Positions 54,063-63,554 of a DNA stretch of 64,000 nucleotides are shown one piece after another. The position numbers and the translations under genes were made by a program. A model generated the notes under the pieces. It was not told the DNA's origin and did not search any database. It saw nothing but the letters and a program-made list of their open reading frames with translations. How positions within the stretch are numbered: the first letter of the stretch is position 1; the number at the start of each line of letters is the position of its first letter. Where the stretch lies: contig NZ_CP047943.1 of assembly GCF_014279595.1 (NCBI RefSeq), positions 682,001-746,000 of the forward strand, written 5' to 3'. This DNA comes from Synechococcus sp. RS9909 (GTDB taxonomy: Bacteria > Cyanobacteriota > Cyanobacteriia > PCC-6307 > Cyanobiaceae).

Positions 54063-55405
54063 CCCAGGGATCGGCAGGCCTTCAAGCGCTCCAGGCGGAG
54101 TTGGCACCGCTCCCGCAGCTCAGCCTGTTGCAGGGTGAGGCCGATCTGCTGCGCTTTTCCCGGGATGCCTACGACTATTCACCCGTGCTGCGGGAGCGGT
54201 TGTCGCACTGTCGAGCCGGCCTGGTCGTGCGCCCCGAGAGCGTGGCTGCCGTGCGTGCTGTGGCCGCCGCCTGTGCCCGTCACGGCGTGCCCCTCACCCT
54301 GCGCGGTGCGGGCACGGGCAACTACGGCCAGTGCGTGCCACTGCAGGGTGGTGTGGTGATGCTGATGGGTGCCCTTTCTGCGGTGCGTGCGATCGATCCG
54401 CACTCCGGGGTGGTGGAGGTGGAGAGTGGCTGCCTGCTGCGGGATCTCGATCAGGCGGTGGCGGGCCACCATCGCCAGCTGCGGCTGCTGCCCAGCACCT
54501 GGCGCACAGCCACGATCGGTGGCTTCATCGCCGGGGGCTCGGGGGGCATCGGCTCGGTGCGCTGGGGGTTCCTGCGCGATCCCGGACACCTGCTCGGGCT
54601 GGAGGTGGTGACGCTGGAAGCGGAGCCCCGCCTGCTGCAGCTCGATGCGGCGGATGCCGAAGCCCTCAACCATGCCTACGGCACCAACGGCATCATCACA
54701 GCACTGCGTCTCTCGACGGCCCCGCGGCAGGCCTGGCATGAGCTGAGCATTGACTGCGCCGACTGGGAGGTGGCGGTGGATCTGGCGCAACGTTGCCAGC
54801 AGGCAGCACTGGAGCTGCATCTCTGCACGGTGCTGGAGCGTTCGATCGTCGATCAACTGCCGAACTGGAGCGGTGCTCCAGCCGGCTGCCACCGGCTGCT
54901 GTTGCTCGTGGCTGCCGATGGCGTCTCCACGGTGGAGCGGTTGGCAGCGGCGGTGGGGGCTGTCTGCCGCCACCTCGGCCCGGAGGCGGACCATCACGGC
55001 AACGGCCTGCGGGAGCTCAGCTGGAACCACACCACCCTGCATTGCCGCAGCCTGGATCCGAGCTGGACCTATCTGCAGATGCTGCTTCCCCAGCCCGAGC
55101 TGCCCCTGCTCAACCAGTTGCGCGCCGACTGGGGGGACGACCTGTTGTGGCACCTCGAGGGGGTTCGTCAGGGCGGTACTGCCCGTCTGGCTGCCCTGCC
55201 TCTGGTGCGCTGGCAGGGGGGTGATGCTCTTGAGCGCCTGATCGCTCAGTGCCGCGATCTGGGTGCCGTGATCTTCAATCCCCATGTGATCACAGTGGAG
55301 GATGGCGGCCTGGGGGTGATCGACGGTGAGCAGGTGGCGGCCAAGCGGCACCATGACCCCATGGGTCTGCTCAACCCCGGCAAACTCAGGGGCTGGTCAG
55401 CCTGA
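54059..55405 (+). CDS. FAD-linked oxidase (GlcD/VAO family)
   Basis: 448 residues. The FAD-binding domain reads PESVAAVRAVAAACARHGV, LRGAGTGNYGQCVPLQGG and SGCLLRDLDQAV, with TIGGFIAGGSGGIGS holding the cofactor. The C-terminal half is the substrate-cap region. It is the last gene of the rightward module and overlaps the amidohydrolase stop by 4 bp. Family members oxidise hydroxy acids or lactones, but substrate here is unknown. Confidence 0.85.
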   Translation: MTQGSAGLQALQAELAPLPQLSLLQGEADLLRFSRDAYDYSPVLRERLSHCRAGLVVRPESVAAVRAVAAACARHGVPLTLRGAGTGNYGQCVPLQGGVVMLMGALSAVRAIDPHSGVVEVESGCLLRDLDQAVAGHHRQLRLLPSTWRTATIGGFIAGGSGGIGSVRWGFLRDPGHLLGLEVVTLEAEPRLLQLDAADAEALNHAYGTNGIITALRLSTAPRQAWHELSIDCADWEVAVDLAQRCQQAALELHLCTVLERSIVDQLPNWSGAPAGCHRLLLLVAADGVSTVERLAAAVGAVCRHLGPEADHHGNGLRELSWNHTTLHCRSLDPSWTYLQMLLPQPELPLLNQLRADWGDDLLWHLEGVRQGGTARLAALPLVRWQGGDALERLIAQCRDLGAVIFNPHVITVEDGGLGVIDGEQVAAKRHHDPMGLLNPGKLRGWSA

Positions 55406-55425
55406 GCCGGCCGCCCCTTTCTGGA

Positions 55426-55968
55426 TCAGCACCCCAGGCTCTCGCGGGTGGAGACCCCCGTGTGCGGATGACTCCCTTCCGCATCGCGACACAGACGCCG
55501 CACGTCATCGCGATCGAGCAGGGCATCGCTGAAGTCGGCCCCTTCGATCTGCGCGCCGGCAAAACTGCTGCCTGAGGCGATCACGCCGCTCAGCAGCGTG
55601 CCGCGGAGGTCGGTTCCGCTGAAGTCGGCGCGATCCATCAGGGCATCGGAGAGATCAGCGCCGTGGAAATCGGCGTTGGCAAAAGCACCCTGGGTGAAGA
55701 TCGCACCATGCAGGTTGGCGTCACTGAAGTCGGCGCCGCGACCCACCGCCCCGGCAAAGGAGGTGTTGCGCAGATCCTGACCGTGAAAGTCGTGGCCGCT
55801 CTGGTTGGTGAGGGTGTAATCGACCCGTTCCTGAAACAGAGCCCGATCCTGCAATCCCGTTCCTGTGCTCGTGTCGAGTGCCTGGGCGGGGCCGCTGGTC
55901 AGCGCCATGAGGGCGAGGAGCAGTCCGGCGAGCATCCAGCGTCTGGGCTGGAGGAGACGGGAGGCCAT
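55426..55968 (-). CDS. Exported pentapeptide-repeat protein
   Basis: 180 residues. A signal peptide with basic start, hydrophobic core and a cleavage site near QALDTS (about residue 31) is seen. The rest is A(D/N)LXX-type pentapeptide repeats: DFHGQDLRNTSFAGA, ADFSDANLHGAIF, ADFHGADLSDALM, ADFSGTDLRGTLL. These form a right-handed beta-helix. Two Cys residues stand near the end. It is probably in the thylakoid lumen or periplasm. It is convergent with the FAD oxidase. Confidence 0.88.
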   Translation of the reverse strand: MASRLLQPRRWMLAGLLLALMALTSGPAQALDTSTGTGLQDRALFQERVDYTLTNQSGHDFHGQDLRNTSFAGAVGRGADFSDANLHGAIFTQGAFANADFHGADLSDALMDRADFSGTDLRGTLLSGVIASGSSFAGAQIEGADFSDALLDRDDVRRLCRDAEGSHPHTGVSTRESLGC

Positions 55969-55990
55969 GGCGGTAGCAAGCGGCTGAACC

Positions 55991-57211
55991 TCACTCTGCA
56001 TGCAGCAGGTCGCGTCGCAGCAGGTCGCCGAGCAGATATAGCGACCCGGCAATCACGGGCGGGACCTGCGGCCAACCCCTGCACTCCAGCCTGTCCAGCA
56101 CGCCCAGCACAGGATCGGGCCCGCCCGTTTCGAGCAGTTGGTGGGCCAGATCTGGGCAGAGGCGCCGCAGCGCCTCGGCGCTCCAGCTGCGGTGGTCAGG
56201 CACCGGCACGATCCAGGCCCGATCCGACGGTTGCAACAAGCTGTGCAACATCGGTTCGGCTTGCTTGTGGGACTGGATCCCGAGGATCCAGTCGATGCCC
56301 TCACGCTCCCCAGGCCAGTGCCGCCGTTCTGCCGCGAGGCGAGCCGCCGCCGCTGGGTTGTGGGCCCCATCCAGTAGCAGGGGATGCCCTCGCCAGCGCA
56401 TCGGCTGCATCCGTCCGGGCCAGCGGGCGGCGGCGAAGCCGCTGCGGATGCTGCTGGCGGAGATCGGCCAGCCCATGGCGCCGATCCGCTCCAGCACGGC
56501 CAGAGCCACGGCGCCGTTCTCCCGTTGCCAGGTGCCCTGCAGGCCAAGCTGCCAGTCGTCCGGCAGCGGTGGCACCCAGTGCAGTGCAGCGCCCACATCC
56601 TGCACGCGTTGCTCCAGCACCGCCTCCACCTCCTGGGCCTGTCGGGCGCTGATCACCGTGGTTCCGGCCTCGATCACGGCCGCTTTCTCTGTGGCCACGG
56701 CGGCGAGCGTGTCGCCCAGGTGCTCGCAGTGATCCAGTCCGATCGAGGCTACGGCCACCAGCGGCCGGTGCGGGTGCGCGGTGGTGGCATCGAGGCGACC
56801 GCCGAGGCCCGCCTCGAGCACCATCCAGTCGACGGCTTCCGCTTTGAAGTGCATGAGCGCTGCGCTGATCACTAGCTCAAACGGCGTCAGCCGTTCCCGC
56901 TTCGCCAGCGGTTGCAGTGCGATCAGGTGGTTCTCCAACTCCTGGGAGCTGATCATCCGACCCTCCACACGGATGCGCTCACACCAATCGATCAGGTGCG
57001 GAGAGGTGGTGAGGCCGGAGCGGATGCCGGCGGCCCTGAGGCCACTGTCGATCAGGGTGGCGACCGACCCTTTGCCGTTGGTGCCCACCACCTGAACGGC
57101 TGGAATGCCCTGGCTGGGTGATCCCAGGGCCGCAAGAGCGCGTTGGATTCTGATCAGCGACAGATCCATGCCGCGCTGCTCAAAGGGGGGCAGCAGCTCC
57201 TGCAGCGTCAC
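55991..57211 (-). CDS. folC: Folylpolyglutamate/dihydrofolate synthase FolC
   Basis: 406 residues from GTG 57211. VQVVGTNGKGSVATLIDSGL is the P-loop, GLTTSPHLIDWCERIRVEG and VLEAGLGGRLDATTA follow, with GLDHCEHLGDTLAAVATEKA and LLDGAHNPAAA. It adds glutamate to dihydropteroate or folate. The GTG start overlaps the argD stop by 4 bp (GTGA), so the two genes are coupled. Confidence 0.93.
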   Translation of the reverse strand: MTLQELLPPFEQRGMDLSLIRIQRALAALGSPSQGIPAVQVVGTNGKGSVATLIDSGLRAAGIRSGLTTSPHLIDWCERIRVEGRMISSQELENHLIALQPLAKRERLTPFELVISAALMHFKAEAVDWMVLEAGLGGRLDATTAHPHRPLVAVASIGLDHCEHLGDTLAAVATEKAAVIEAGTTVISARQAQEVEAVLEQRVQDVGAALHWVPPLPDDWQLGLQGTWQRENGAVALAVLERIGAMGWPISASSIRSGFAAARWPGRMQPMRWRGHPLLLDGAHNPAAAARLAAERRHWPGEREGIDWILGIQSHKQAEPMLHSLLQPSDRAWIVPVPDHRSWSAEALRRLCPDLAHQLLETGGPDPVLGVLDRLECRGWPQVPPVIAGSLYLLGDLLRRDLLHAE

Positions 57212-58407
57212 GCCTGGGTGGCGCGGGCAGGCAGGGAGGCGAGGCTGGCGTCGAGCCGCTGAAGCAAGAGCGTCACCTCGCGCCGACTGATCACCAGGGG
57301 CGGCACCATGCGCACCACCCGGGCACCGGCCGCCACCAGCAGCAGCCCCTGGTCCAGGGCCGCGCGGACCACATCCACGGCACTCACGTCCCAGTCGTCG
57401 CGTAACACCAGGCCCTGCAGCAGGCCCCAGCCCCGCACCGCCTCGAGGCGATCCGGGTGGCGCTGGATCAGGGATTCGAGGCCTTGGCGCAGCTGCTCGG
57501 CGCGGGCGTTCACATGGCGGAGAAGGCGTCGGCGCTGCAGTTCCCGCGCCACGGTGAGTCCGGCTCGGCAGGCGAAGGGGTTGCCACCGAAGGTGCTGGC
57601 GTGGTCGCCGGGCGCGAAGTGATCGGCATGGCTCTGCACCAGCAGGGCACCGATGGCATGACCACCACCCAGCCCCTTGGCGAGGGTGAAAGCATCCGGT
57701 TCGATGCCGAGATGCTCATAGCCCCAGAGCTGGCCCGTCCGACCCATTCCCGTCTGCACCTCGTCGAGGATCAGCAGGATGCCGCGTTGGCTGCAGTGCT
57801 GTCGCACGGCCTGGAAAAAAGCGCGATCGCCTGGGTTGACGCCCCCCTCACCCTGCAGGGGTTCGATCAGCACAGCCGCCACCCTGGGGCCCTCGGCCTC
57901 CCAGCGCTTCAGGGTGGTTTCGAAGCCATCCAGGTCGTTGTAGGGGAAGGTGTCAAAGCCGGCCACCATCGGCTCAAATCCCTGGTGGTATTTCGGCTGA
58001 CCCGTGGCACTCACAGCGGCAAGCGTGCGGCCATGAAAGCTGGCCTTCGCCGTGAGGATCACCGGCGCTTCGATCCCCCGCACCGTGTGGCCGTGTTTGC
58101 GGGCTAGCTTGATCGCCGCCTCATTGGCCTCGGCGCCGGAATTACAGAAGAACACGCTGTCGGCGCAGCTGTGGTCCACGAGCCAATGCGCCAGATCTTC
58201 CTGTTCCTGGATCCGGTACAGATTGGACACGTGCTGCAACTTGCGCAGCTGATCAGCGAGGGCCCGACGCAGCGCCGGATCGCTGTGGCCCAGGGTGCAG
58301 GTGGCAATGCCGGCGACGGCGTCGAGGTAGCGACGTCCGCGCTCGTCACGCACCCAGCAGCCCTTGCCCCGCACCAAGGTGAGCGGAAAACGGCCGTAGG
58401 TCGCCAT
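57208..58407 (-). CDS. argD: Acetylornithine aminotransferase ArgD
   Basis: 399 residues of fold-type I PLP enzyme. MATYGRFPLTLVRGKGCWVR starts it; FFCNSGAEANEAAIKLAR, ILDEVQTGMGRTGQLWGYE, and the PLP Lys in FTLAKGLGGGHAIGALL follow, then HASTFGGNPFACRAGL. It makes N-acetylornithine for arginine synthesis. ATG 58407 was chosen. A longer frame runs back through the adjacent tRNA-Leu gene and is not protein. Confidence 0.95.
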   Translation of the reverse strand: MATYGRFPLTLVRGKGCWVRDERGRRYLDAVAGIATCTLGHSDPALRRALADQLRKLQHVSNLYRIQEQEDLAHWLVDHSCADSVFFCNSGAEANEAAIKLARKHGHTVRGIEAPVILTAKASFHGRTLAAVSATGQPKYHQGFEPMVAGFDTFPYNDLDGFETTLKRWEAEGPRVAAVLIEPLQGEGGVNPGDRAFFQAVRQHCSQRGILLILDEVQTGMGRTGQLWGYEHLGIEPDAFTLAKGLGGGHAIGALLVQSHADHFAPGDHASTFGGNPFACRAGLTVARELQRRRLLRHVNARAEQLRQGLESLIQRHPDRLEAVRGWGLLQGLVLRDDWDVSAVDVVRAALDQGLLLVAAGARVVRMVPPLVISRREVTLLLQRLDASLASLPARATQA

Positions 58408-58415
58408 CACTGCAG

Positions 58416-58497
58416 TGGGAGCGGTGGGACTTGAACCCACATGCCCGAGGGCGCTCGATTTTGAGTCGAGTCCGTCTACCAATTCCGGCACGCTCCC
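58416..58497 (-). tRNA. tRNA-Leu(CAA)
   Basis: Acceptor GGGAGCG pairs with CGCTCCC, discriminator A. The anticodon stem CTCGA/TCGAG encloses CTCAAAA, anticodon CAA. A long variable arm (GCCCTCGGGC) marks class II. No CCA encoded. It ends 9 bp before the argD start codon on the same strand. Confidence 0.95.
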
Positions 58498-58540
58498 ATA
58501 AGACTGATGCTATGCGACGAGCAGCCGCGGCACCGCCGAA

Positions 58541-59839
58541 TCAGCCAGCCTGCCGTTGCAATCGGGCACCGCTGGCACCCAGTTTGGCTTCGATCGCGTC
58601 ATAACCCCGATCGAGATGATTCAAGCCCGAGACCTGGCTTTTACCGCGGGCGGCCAGTGCGGCCAGCACCATGGCGGCTGCGGCACGTAGATCGCTGCCG
58701 GTCACCGGGGCGCCGCTCAGTTGGGGCACCCCTTCCACCACGGCCGTGTTGCCCTGCAGGCGGATGGAGGCTCCCATCCGTTGCAGCTCGGCCACGTGCT
58801 GCATGCGGTTTTCGTAGATCTTTTCGGTGATCACGCTGGTGCCGCGGGCTGTGGCCAGAAGGGCCATGAAGGGAGCCTGCAGATCGGTTGGGAAGCCAGG
58901 AAAGGGCTGGGTGGTGAGATCAACCCCCTGGATGTCGCCCGGCGTGATGGTGATGCCTTCGTCGTCGATCTCGAGATCGCAGCCGCAGTCGCGCAGTTTC
59001 TGGAGCACAGCGCTGAGATGTTCTGGCACCACCGGCGCCACCCTCAGTCTGGAGCGGGTGATGGCTGCTGCGAGCAGAAACGTTCCCGCTTCGATGCGAT
59101 CTGGAATCACGGCGTAGCTGCAGCCATGGAGGGCTTCGACGCCTTCCACGGTGATGGTGGGTCCGCCGGCGCCCGTGATCCGTGCTCCCATGATGTTGAG
59201 CAGGTTGGCCAGATCCTGCACCTCAGGTTCCTGTGCAGCGTTTTCGATCACGCTGGTGCCATTGGCGAGAACGGCCGCCATCAGGATCGTTTCCGTCGCG
59301 CCCACGCTCGGGCAATCCAGAACGATCGAGGCACCCCGCAGCCGCTTGCCGCGGCCTGGGACGGCAGCCGACACCACCCCATGCTCGACGTTGACCACAG
59401 CGCCGAGGGCCTTGAGTCCGCGGATGTGTTCCACCACGGGCCGGGCACCGATGCGACACCCGCCCGGTAGTGGCACCTTGGCACTGCCCAGTCGTCCCAG
59501 CAGCGGGCCGATGGCGAAAAAACTGGCCCGGAGGCCGTTCACCAGGTCATAGGGAGGTTCGCCGTGCTGCAGCTGGCCGGCGTGGATCTCCACCGTGGAT
59601 CCGTTGCGCTGCACGTGCACACCCAGGGCACGCAGGATCTCCGACATGCCGTCGATATCGGTGAGTTCCGGCACATTGCTGAGACGGAGCGGCTCGTTGC
59701 AGAGAAGCGCCGCCGTCATCAGCACCAGGGCTGAATTTTTGGCGCCGCTCACCTTCAGCTCCCCGCTCAGGCGATGCCCGCCTTCAATCTCCAGCAGCGG
59801 CTTGAGAATCTCCTGAGACACGGGCGCCGCAGCCGGCAT
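58541..59839 (-). CDS. murA: UDP-N-acetylglucosamine 1-carboxyvinyltransferase MurA
   Basis: 432 residues with two inside-out alpha/beta domains. [16 protein letters not shown] carries the UDP-GlcNAc Lys-Asn pair, [20 protein letters not shown] has the active-site Cys, and [16 protein letters not shown] holds the Asp of the catalytic loop. It starts peptidoglycan synthesis by adding enolpyruvate to UDP-GlcNAc, and is the fosfomycin target class with intact Cys. The start has a 15-residue leader that is not part of the core. A dyad lies just upstream. Confidence 0.95.
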   Translation of the reverse strand: MPAAAPVSQEILKPLLEIEGGHRLSGELKVSGAKNSALVLMTAALLCNEPLRLSNVPELTDIDGMSEILRALGVHVQRNGSTVEIHAGQLQHGEPPYDLVNGLRASFFAIGPLLGRLGSAKVPLPGGCRIGARPVVEHIRGLKALGAVVNVEHGVVSAAVPGRGKRLRGASIVLDCPSVGATETILMAAVLANGTSVIENAAQEPEVQDLANLLNIMGARITGAGGPTITVEGVEALHGCSYAVIPDRIEAGTFLLAAAITRSRLRVAPVVPEHLSAVLQKLRDCGCDLEIDDEGITITPGDIQGVDLTTQPFPGFPTDLQAPFMALLATARGTSVITEKIYENRMQHVAELQRMGASIRLQGNTAVVEGVPQLSGAPVTGSDLRAAAAMVLAALAARGKSQVSGLNHLDRGYDAIEAKLGASGARLQRQAG

Positions 59840-59854
59840 AGCTGGAAATCCTTG

Positions 59855-59871
59855 AGATGTTGGTCACATCT
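59855..59871. promoter_or_regulatory. 17-bp dyad upstream of murA
   Basis: AGATGT-N5-ACATCT is a perfect dyad 16-32 bp before the murA ATG, near the -10/+1 region. A second palindrome, CCGTCTAGACGG (59890-59901), stands further upstream. Either could be an operator or an RNA hairpin. No terminator U-tract follows on either strand. Confidence 0.3.
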
Positions 59872-59995
59872 TGACAACGACGTCTGAGACCGTCTAGACG
59901 GCCGGCCCTCAAACTGGTTCTCGCTGGCTGGCGGCAGCCGGTGGGGCCGCAGGTCGATGCCGTATGTTCGTCAACGTCGCCTGTGCGACACGCCA

Positions 59996-60079
59996 GCGGA
60001 TGTGGCGGAATTGGTAGACGCGCTAGTTTCAGGTACTAGTGGCAGCAATGTCGTGGGAGTTCAAGTCTCCCCATCCGCA
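59996..60079 (+). tRNA. tRNA-Leu(CAG)
   Basis: Acceptor GCGGATG pairs with CATCCGC, discriminator A. Anticodon stem CTAGT/ACTAG encloses TTCAGGT, giving anticodon CAG. Long variable arm marks class II. T-loop TTCAAGTC. CCA not encoded. Coding for the small protein follows within about 35 bp. Confidence 0.94.
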
Positions 60080-60112
60080 TTATTTTGTAGGGGAGCCAAC
60101 GCCGTCCCGCCC

Positions 60113-60361
60113 ATGATTGTCCTCAAGATCTCCAATTCCTCCGAGGTCGTCGCCTCCAAAGTGGGCAAATTCCTTGAATTTCTCACCCCCGACGAGGTCG
60201 ACCAGAGTGCCGTTGAGGACCAGGTGATCAAGAAGTTGATTGAGAATCTGGCGGCGGAGGGCATCAAAGGTGAGATCGCGGCTGTGCGCGGTCTTGATCT
60301 GGAGGGCCAGGAGCTCAGTCTTCACGACGGCATGAAGGTGCGGAAGCACGAGGCGTTCTGA
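60113..60361 (+). CDS. Small conserved hypothetical protein
   Basis: 82 residues, mostly charged with heptad-like Leu/Ile spacing (FLTPDEVDQSAVEDQVIKKL) and EIAAVRGLDLEGQEL. No membrane segment or motif. It is transcribed together with the SpoU-type methyltransferase 17 bp downstream and follows the tRNA-Leu. It resembles short picocyanobacterial proteins of unknown role. Confidence 0.65.
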   Translation: MIVLKISNSSEVVASKVGKFLEFLTPDEVDQSAVEDQVIKKLIENLAAEGIKGEIAAVRGLDLEGQELSLHDGMKVRKHEAF

Positions 60362-60378
60362 CACAGCGTTCTGACGCT

Positions 60379-61212
60379 TTGATCACCAGCCGACGCAACC
60401 CACTGGTGCGGAGGTTGCGGTCCTTGGCTCAGCGGTCCGGACGGGAACAGGAGGGTCTGCTCCTCTTGGAAGGGGCCCATCTGCTTCAGGAGGTGCTGCG
60501 CAGCCAGTCGCCCCAGACCGGCCTGGAGGTGATCGTGACGCCCGCCTGGCTCGAGGCCCATCCCAATGCCCTGAGCGCGTGGGAGGGGTCAGTGCGCTGG
60601 CATCACGTCTCCGATGAGGTGCTGCAGGCGGCGTTGTCGACCCTGCACCCTGATGGTGTGGCTTGCCTGCTGCCCCTCGAGGCCCTGCCGGAGCCTCCCG
60701 GGCACACCAGTTTTGTGCTCGCGCTCGATCGTGTGCAGGATCCAGGCAATCTCGGCACCTTGCTGCGCACGGCTCTGGCGGCCGATGTGGAGCTGGTCCT
60801 GCTGGCCTCCGGCGCCGATCCCCTCAGTCCGAAGGTGGTGCGCAGCTCCTCCGGTGCGGTGCTCACGCTGGCTCAGGAGCGCCTGGGGCCCGAGGAGCGG
60901 CAGGGGGTGAGGGCTCTGGCGGAGCGTCTCCAGGATCTGCGCTGCGATGGCCTGCAGGTGGTGGCCACGCTGGTGCCGGATGCCTCCGCTCCTGTGGAGG
61001 TGCTGCCCTACTGGGAACTCGACTGGACCCGACCGACGGCCCTGGTGCTTGGCAACGAGGGATCAGGGCTGCATCCGGAGTTGCTTGCCTGCTGCAGCCA
61101 TGGCGTCACCCTCCCCCACAGCCCGCGGGTGGAATCCCTGAATGTGGCCGCGGCTGCGGTGCCGCTCCTGTTGGAACGCCGACGGGCGACAATGACCGCT
61201 CCACGCAGCTGA
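60379..61212 (+). CDS. SpoU-family RNA methyltransferase
   Basis: 277 residues from a TTG start. The N-terminal substrate-binding part begins SRRNPLVRRLRSLAQRSGRE with EGLLLLEGAHLLQEVL. The SPOUT knot shows LALDRVQDPGNLGTLLRTAL, VLGNEGSGLHPELL and HSPRVESLNVAAAAVPLLLE, the 2'-O-methyltransferase signature. Substrate may be 23S rRNA or tRNA and is not clear. It lies between the small protein and lpdA. Confidence 0.88.
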   Translation: MITSRRNPLVRRLRSLAQRSGREQEGLLLLEGAHLLQEVLRSQSPQTGLEVIVTPAWLEAHPNALSAWEGSVRWHHVSDEVLQAALSTLHPDGVACLLPLEALPEPPGHTSFVLALDRVQDPGNLGTLLRTALAADVELVLLASGADPLSPKVVRSSSGAVLTLAQERLGPEERQGVRALAERLQDLRCDGLQVVATLVPDASAPVEVLPYWELDWTRPTALVLGNEGSGLHPELLACCSHGVTLPHSPRVESLNVAAAAVPLLLERRRATMTAPRS

Positions 61213-61216
61213 CCGG

Positions 61217-62659
61217 GTGAGCGACGCCACTTTCGACTTCGATGTGATCGTGATCGGTGCGGGTTACGGCGGTTTTGATGCCGCCAAGCACGCTGCCGAG
61301 CACGGCCTGAAGGTGGCGATCATCGAAACCCGCGACATGGGCGGTACCTGCGTCAATCGCGGTTGCGTGCCCTCCAAGGCCCTGCTGGCGGCCAGTGGTC
61401 GGGTGCGGGAGCTGGCGGATGCCGACCATCTCGCCGGCTTTGGCATTCATGCGGCACCGGTGCGCTTCGAGCGCCAGAAGATCGCCGACCATGCCAATGC
61501 TCTGGTTGCCACGATCAGAGCCAATCTCACCAAGACCCTGGAGCGGGCCGGCGTCACGATCATCCGCGGCAAGGGCCGCCTGGAGGGAAGCCAGCGTGTG
61601 GGGGTGCGGGAGGTCAGCGGTGTGGATCGGGTGCTGACGGCCCGCGATGTGATCCTGGCCACCGGGTCCGATCCATTCGTGCCACCGGGGATCGACACCG
61701 ATGGGCGCAGTGTCTTCACTAGCGATGAGGCTGTGAATCTGGAATGGCTGCCCCGCTGGATCGCGATCATCGGCAGCGGCTACATCGGCCTGGAGTTCGC
61801 CGATGTGTACACCGCTCTTGGCTGTGAGGTCACGATGATCGAGGCGTTGGATCGGGTGATGCCGACGTTTGACCCCGACATCGCCAAAATCGCAGCCCGC
61901 AAACTGATCGATGGCCGCGATATCGAGGCCCGCTCGGGGGTGCTGGCCAAAGCGATCCGCCCCGGTTCTCCCGTTCAGATCGAGTTGGTCGACATGGACA
62001 CCCGCGAGCCGGTGGAGACGCTGGAGGTGGATGCGGTGCTGGTGGCCACCGGGCGTGTGCCCAGCAGCAAGGATCTCAATCTTGAATCGGTCGGGGTCGA
62101 GACCCAGCGAGGCTTCGTACCGATCGACGACAGCATGCATGTTCTGGTGCATGGCCAGCCCTTGCCGCACCTCTGGGCTGTGGGTGATGTGACCGGCAAG
62201 TTGATGCTGGCTCACACGGCGGCCGCCCAGGGCACCGTGGCCGTCGACAACATTCTTGGCCATGGCCGCACCATTGATTACCGCAGCATCCCGGCGGCCA
62301 CCTTCACCCACCCTGAGATCAGTTCCGTGGGGCTGAGCGAAGCCGACGCGAAGCAGCTGGCTGCCGATCAGGGCTTTGAACTCGGCGTGGTGCGCTCCTA
62401 TTTCAAAGCCAACACCAAGGCCCTGGCGGAATTGGAAAGTGATGGTCTGATGAAGCTTCTTTTCAACAAGACGAGCGGAGAGGTGCTGGGTGCCCACCTC
62501 TATGGCCTGCATGCCGCCGATCTGATTCAGGAGATCGCCAATGCGGTGGCCAGGCGCCAGAGCGTGACGCAGCTGGCCCAGGAGGTGCACACCCATCCCA
62601 CCCTGAGTGAACTGGTGGAAGTGGCCTACAAGCAGGCTGCAACAGCGCTGGGGGCCTGA
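61217..62659 (+). CDS. lpdA: Dihydrolipoamide dehydrogenase
   Basis: 480 residues from GTG 61217. VIVIGAGYGGFDAAKHAAEH binds FAD, GGTCVNRGCVPSKALL has the redox disulfide, and IIGSGYIGLEFADVYTALG binds NAD. The C-terminal dimer domain ends with the His-Glu pair in VHTHPTLSELVE. It is the E3 subunit of pyruvate dehydrogenase and glycine cleavage. Four bp separate it from the SpoU gene; trpC follows 3 bp after. Confidence 0.95.
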   Translation: MSDATFDFDVIVIGAGYGGFDAAKHAAEHGLKVAIIETRDMGGTCVNRGCVPSKALLAASGRVRELADADHLAGFGIHAAPVRFERQKIADHANALVATIRANLTKTLERAGVTIIRGKGRLEGSQRVGVREVSGVDRVLTARDVILATGSDPFVPPGIDTDGRSVFTSDEAVNLEWLPRWIAIIGSGYIGLEFADVYTALGCEVTMIEALDRVMPTFDPDIAKIAARKLIDGRDIEARSGVLAKAIRPGSPVQIELVDMDTREPVETLEVDAVLVATGRVPSSKDLNLESVGVETQRGFVPIDDSMHVLVHGQPLPHLWAVGDVTGKLMLAHTAAAQGTVAVDNILGHGRTIDYRSIPAATFTHPEISSVGLSEADAKQLAADQGFELGVVRSYFKANTKALAELESDGLMKLLFNKTSGEVLGAHLYGLHAADLIQEIANAVARRQSVTQLAQEVHTHPTLSELVEVAYKQAATALGA

Positions 62660-62662
62660 GTC

Positions 62663-63547
62663 ATGGAGATCCGTCGCCGTCCTCCCAATCCCCGCATTCA
62701 GGTGGCCCACCTGGAATACGCCATTCCCCATGAGGAGAGTGAGCCCCGTCACATTCTTGAGAAGATCGTTTGGGAGAAAGATCGAGAGATCGCCACAGCC
62801 AGGGAGCGCATGCCTCTGGAGCAGCTCAAGAGCAAGGTCGCCCAGCTGCCTCCAGCCAAGGATTTCCTTGCTGCCCTGCGCTCAGCACCTGTGGCACCGG
62901 CGGTGATCGCCGAGGTCAAAAAAGCCAGCCCCAGCAAAGGGGTGATTCGAGACGATTTCGATCCCGTGGCCATCGCCCGTGCCTATGCCGCCGGCGGGGC
63001 CAGCTGTCTATCGGTGCTCACCGACAAAACCTTCTTTCAGGGTGGCTTCGACGTGTTGGTGGAGGTGCGCGACAGCGTTGATCTTCCCCTTCTCTGCAAG
63101 GATTTCATCCTCAGCCCCTATCAGCTGTATCAGGCCAGGGCCGCTGGAGCCGATGCTGCCTTATTGATCGCGGCCATCCTCAATGACCAGGATCTTCGTT
63201 ATCTCCGCAAGGTGGCCGCAGCTCTGGGGCTGACGGTGCTGGTGGAAGTTCACGACGCCAAGGAAATGGAGCGAGTGCTTCAGCTCGGTGGATTTCCCTT
63301 GATCGGCATCAACAATCGCGACCTCACCACGTTTGAGACCAACCTGGCCACAACGGAACGGTTGACGACAGAGTTTGGCGATCGCCTCAAGGAGCAGGGT
63401 GTGCTCCTGGTGAGTGAATCAGGGTTGTTTGAGCGCTCCGATCTGGATCGGGTCCAGAGTGCAGGAGCGGCTGCTGTGTTGGTGGGAGAGGCGTTGATGC
63501 GACAGGCCGACGTCGAAGCCGGCCTGCGCACGCTGCTTCAGGGCTGA
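62663..63547 (+). CDS. trpC: Indole-3-glycerol phosphate synthase TrpC
   Basis: 294 residues. The barrel shows [20 protein letters not shown] (catalytic Lys), [52 protein letters not shown] and LVSESGLF. The first 65 residues are an N-terminal extension typical of cyanobacterial TrpC. It forms the indole ring in tryptophan synthesis. It lies 3 bp after lpdA in the same unit. Confidence 0.95.
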   Translation: MEIRRRPPNPRIQVAHLEYAIPHEESEPRHILEKIVWEKDREIATARERMPLEQLKSKVAQLPPAKDFLAALRSAPVAPAVIAEVKKASPSKGVIRDDFDPVAIARAYAAGGASCLSVLTDKTFFQGGFDVLVEVRDSVDLPLLCKDFILSPYQLYQARAAGADAALLIAAILNDQDLRYLRKVAAALGLTVLVEVHDAKEMERVLQLGGFPLIGINNRDLTTFETNLATTERLTTEFGDRLKEQGVLLVSESGLFERSDLDRVQSAGAAAVLVGEALMRQADVEAGLRTLLQG

Positions 63548-63554
63548 GACAAGC

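Noticed and set aside
58408-58491. Upstream extension of argD by 28 codons
   Set aside because: The extension is translation through the tRNA-Leu(CAA) gene; the ArgD family start is at 58407.
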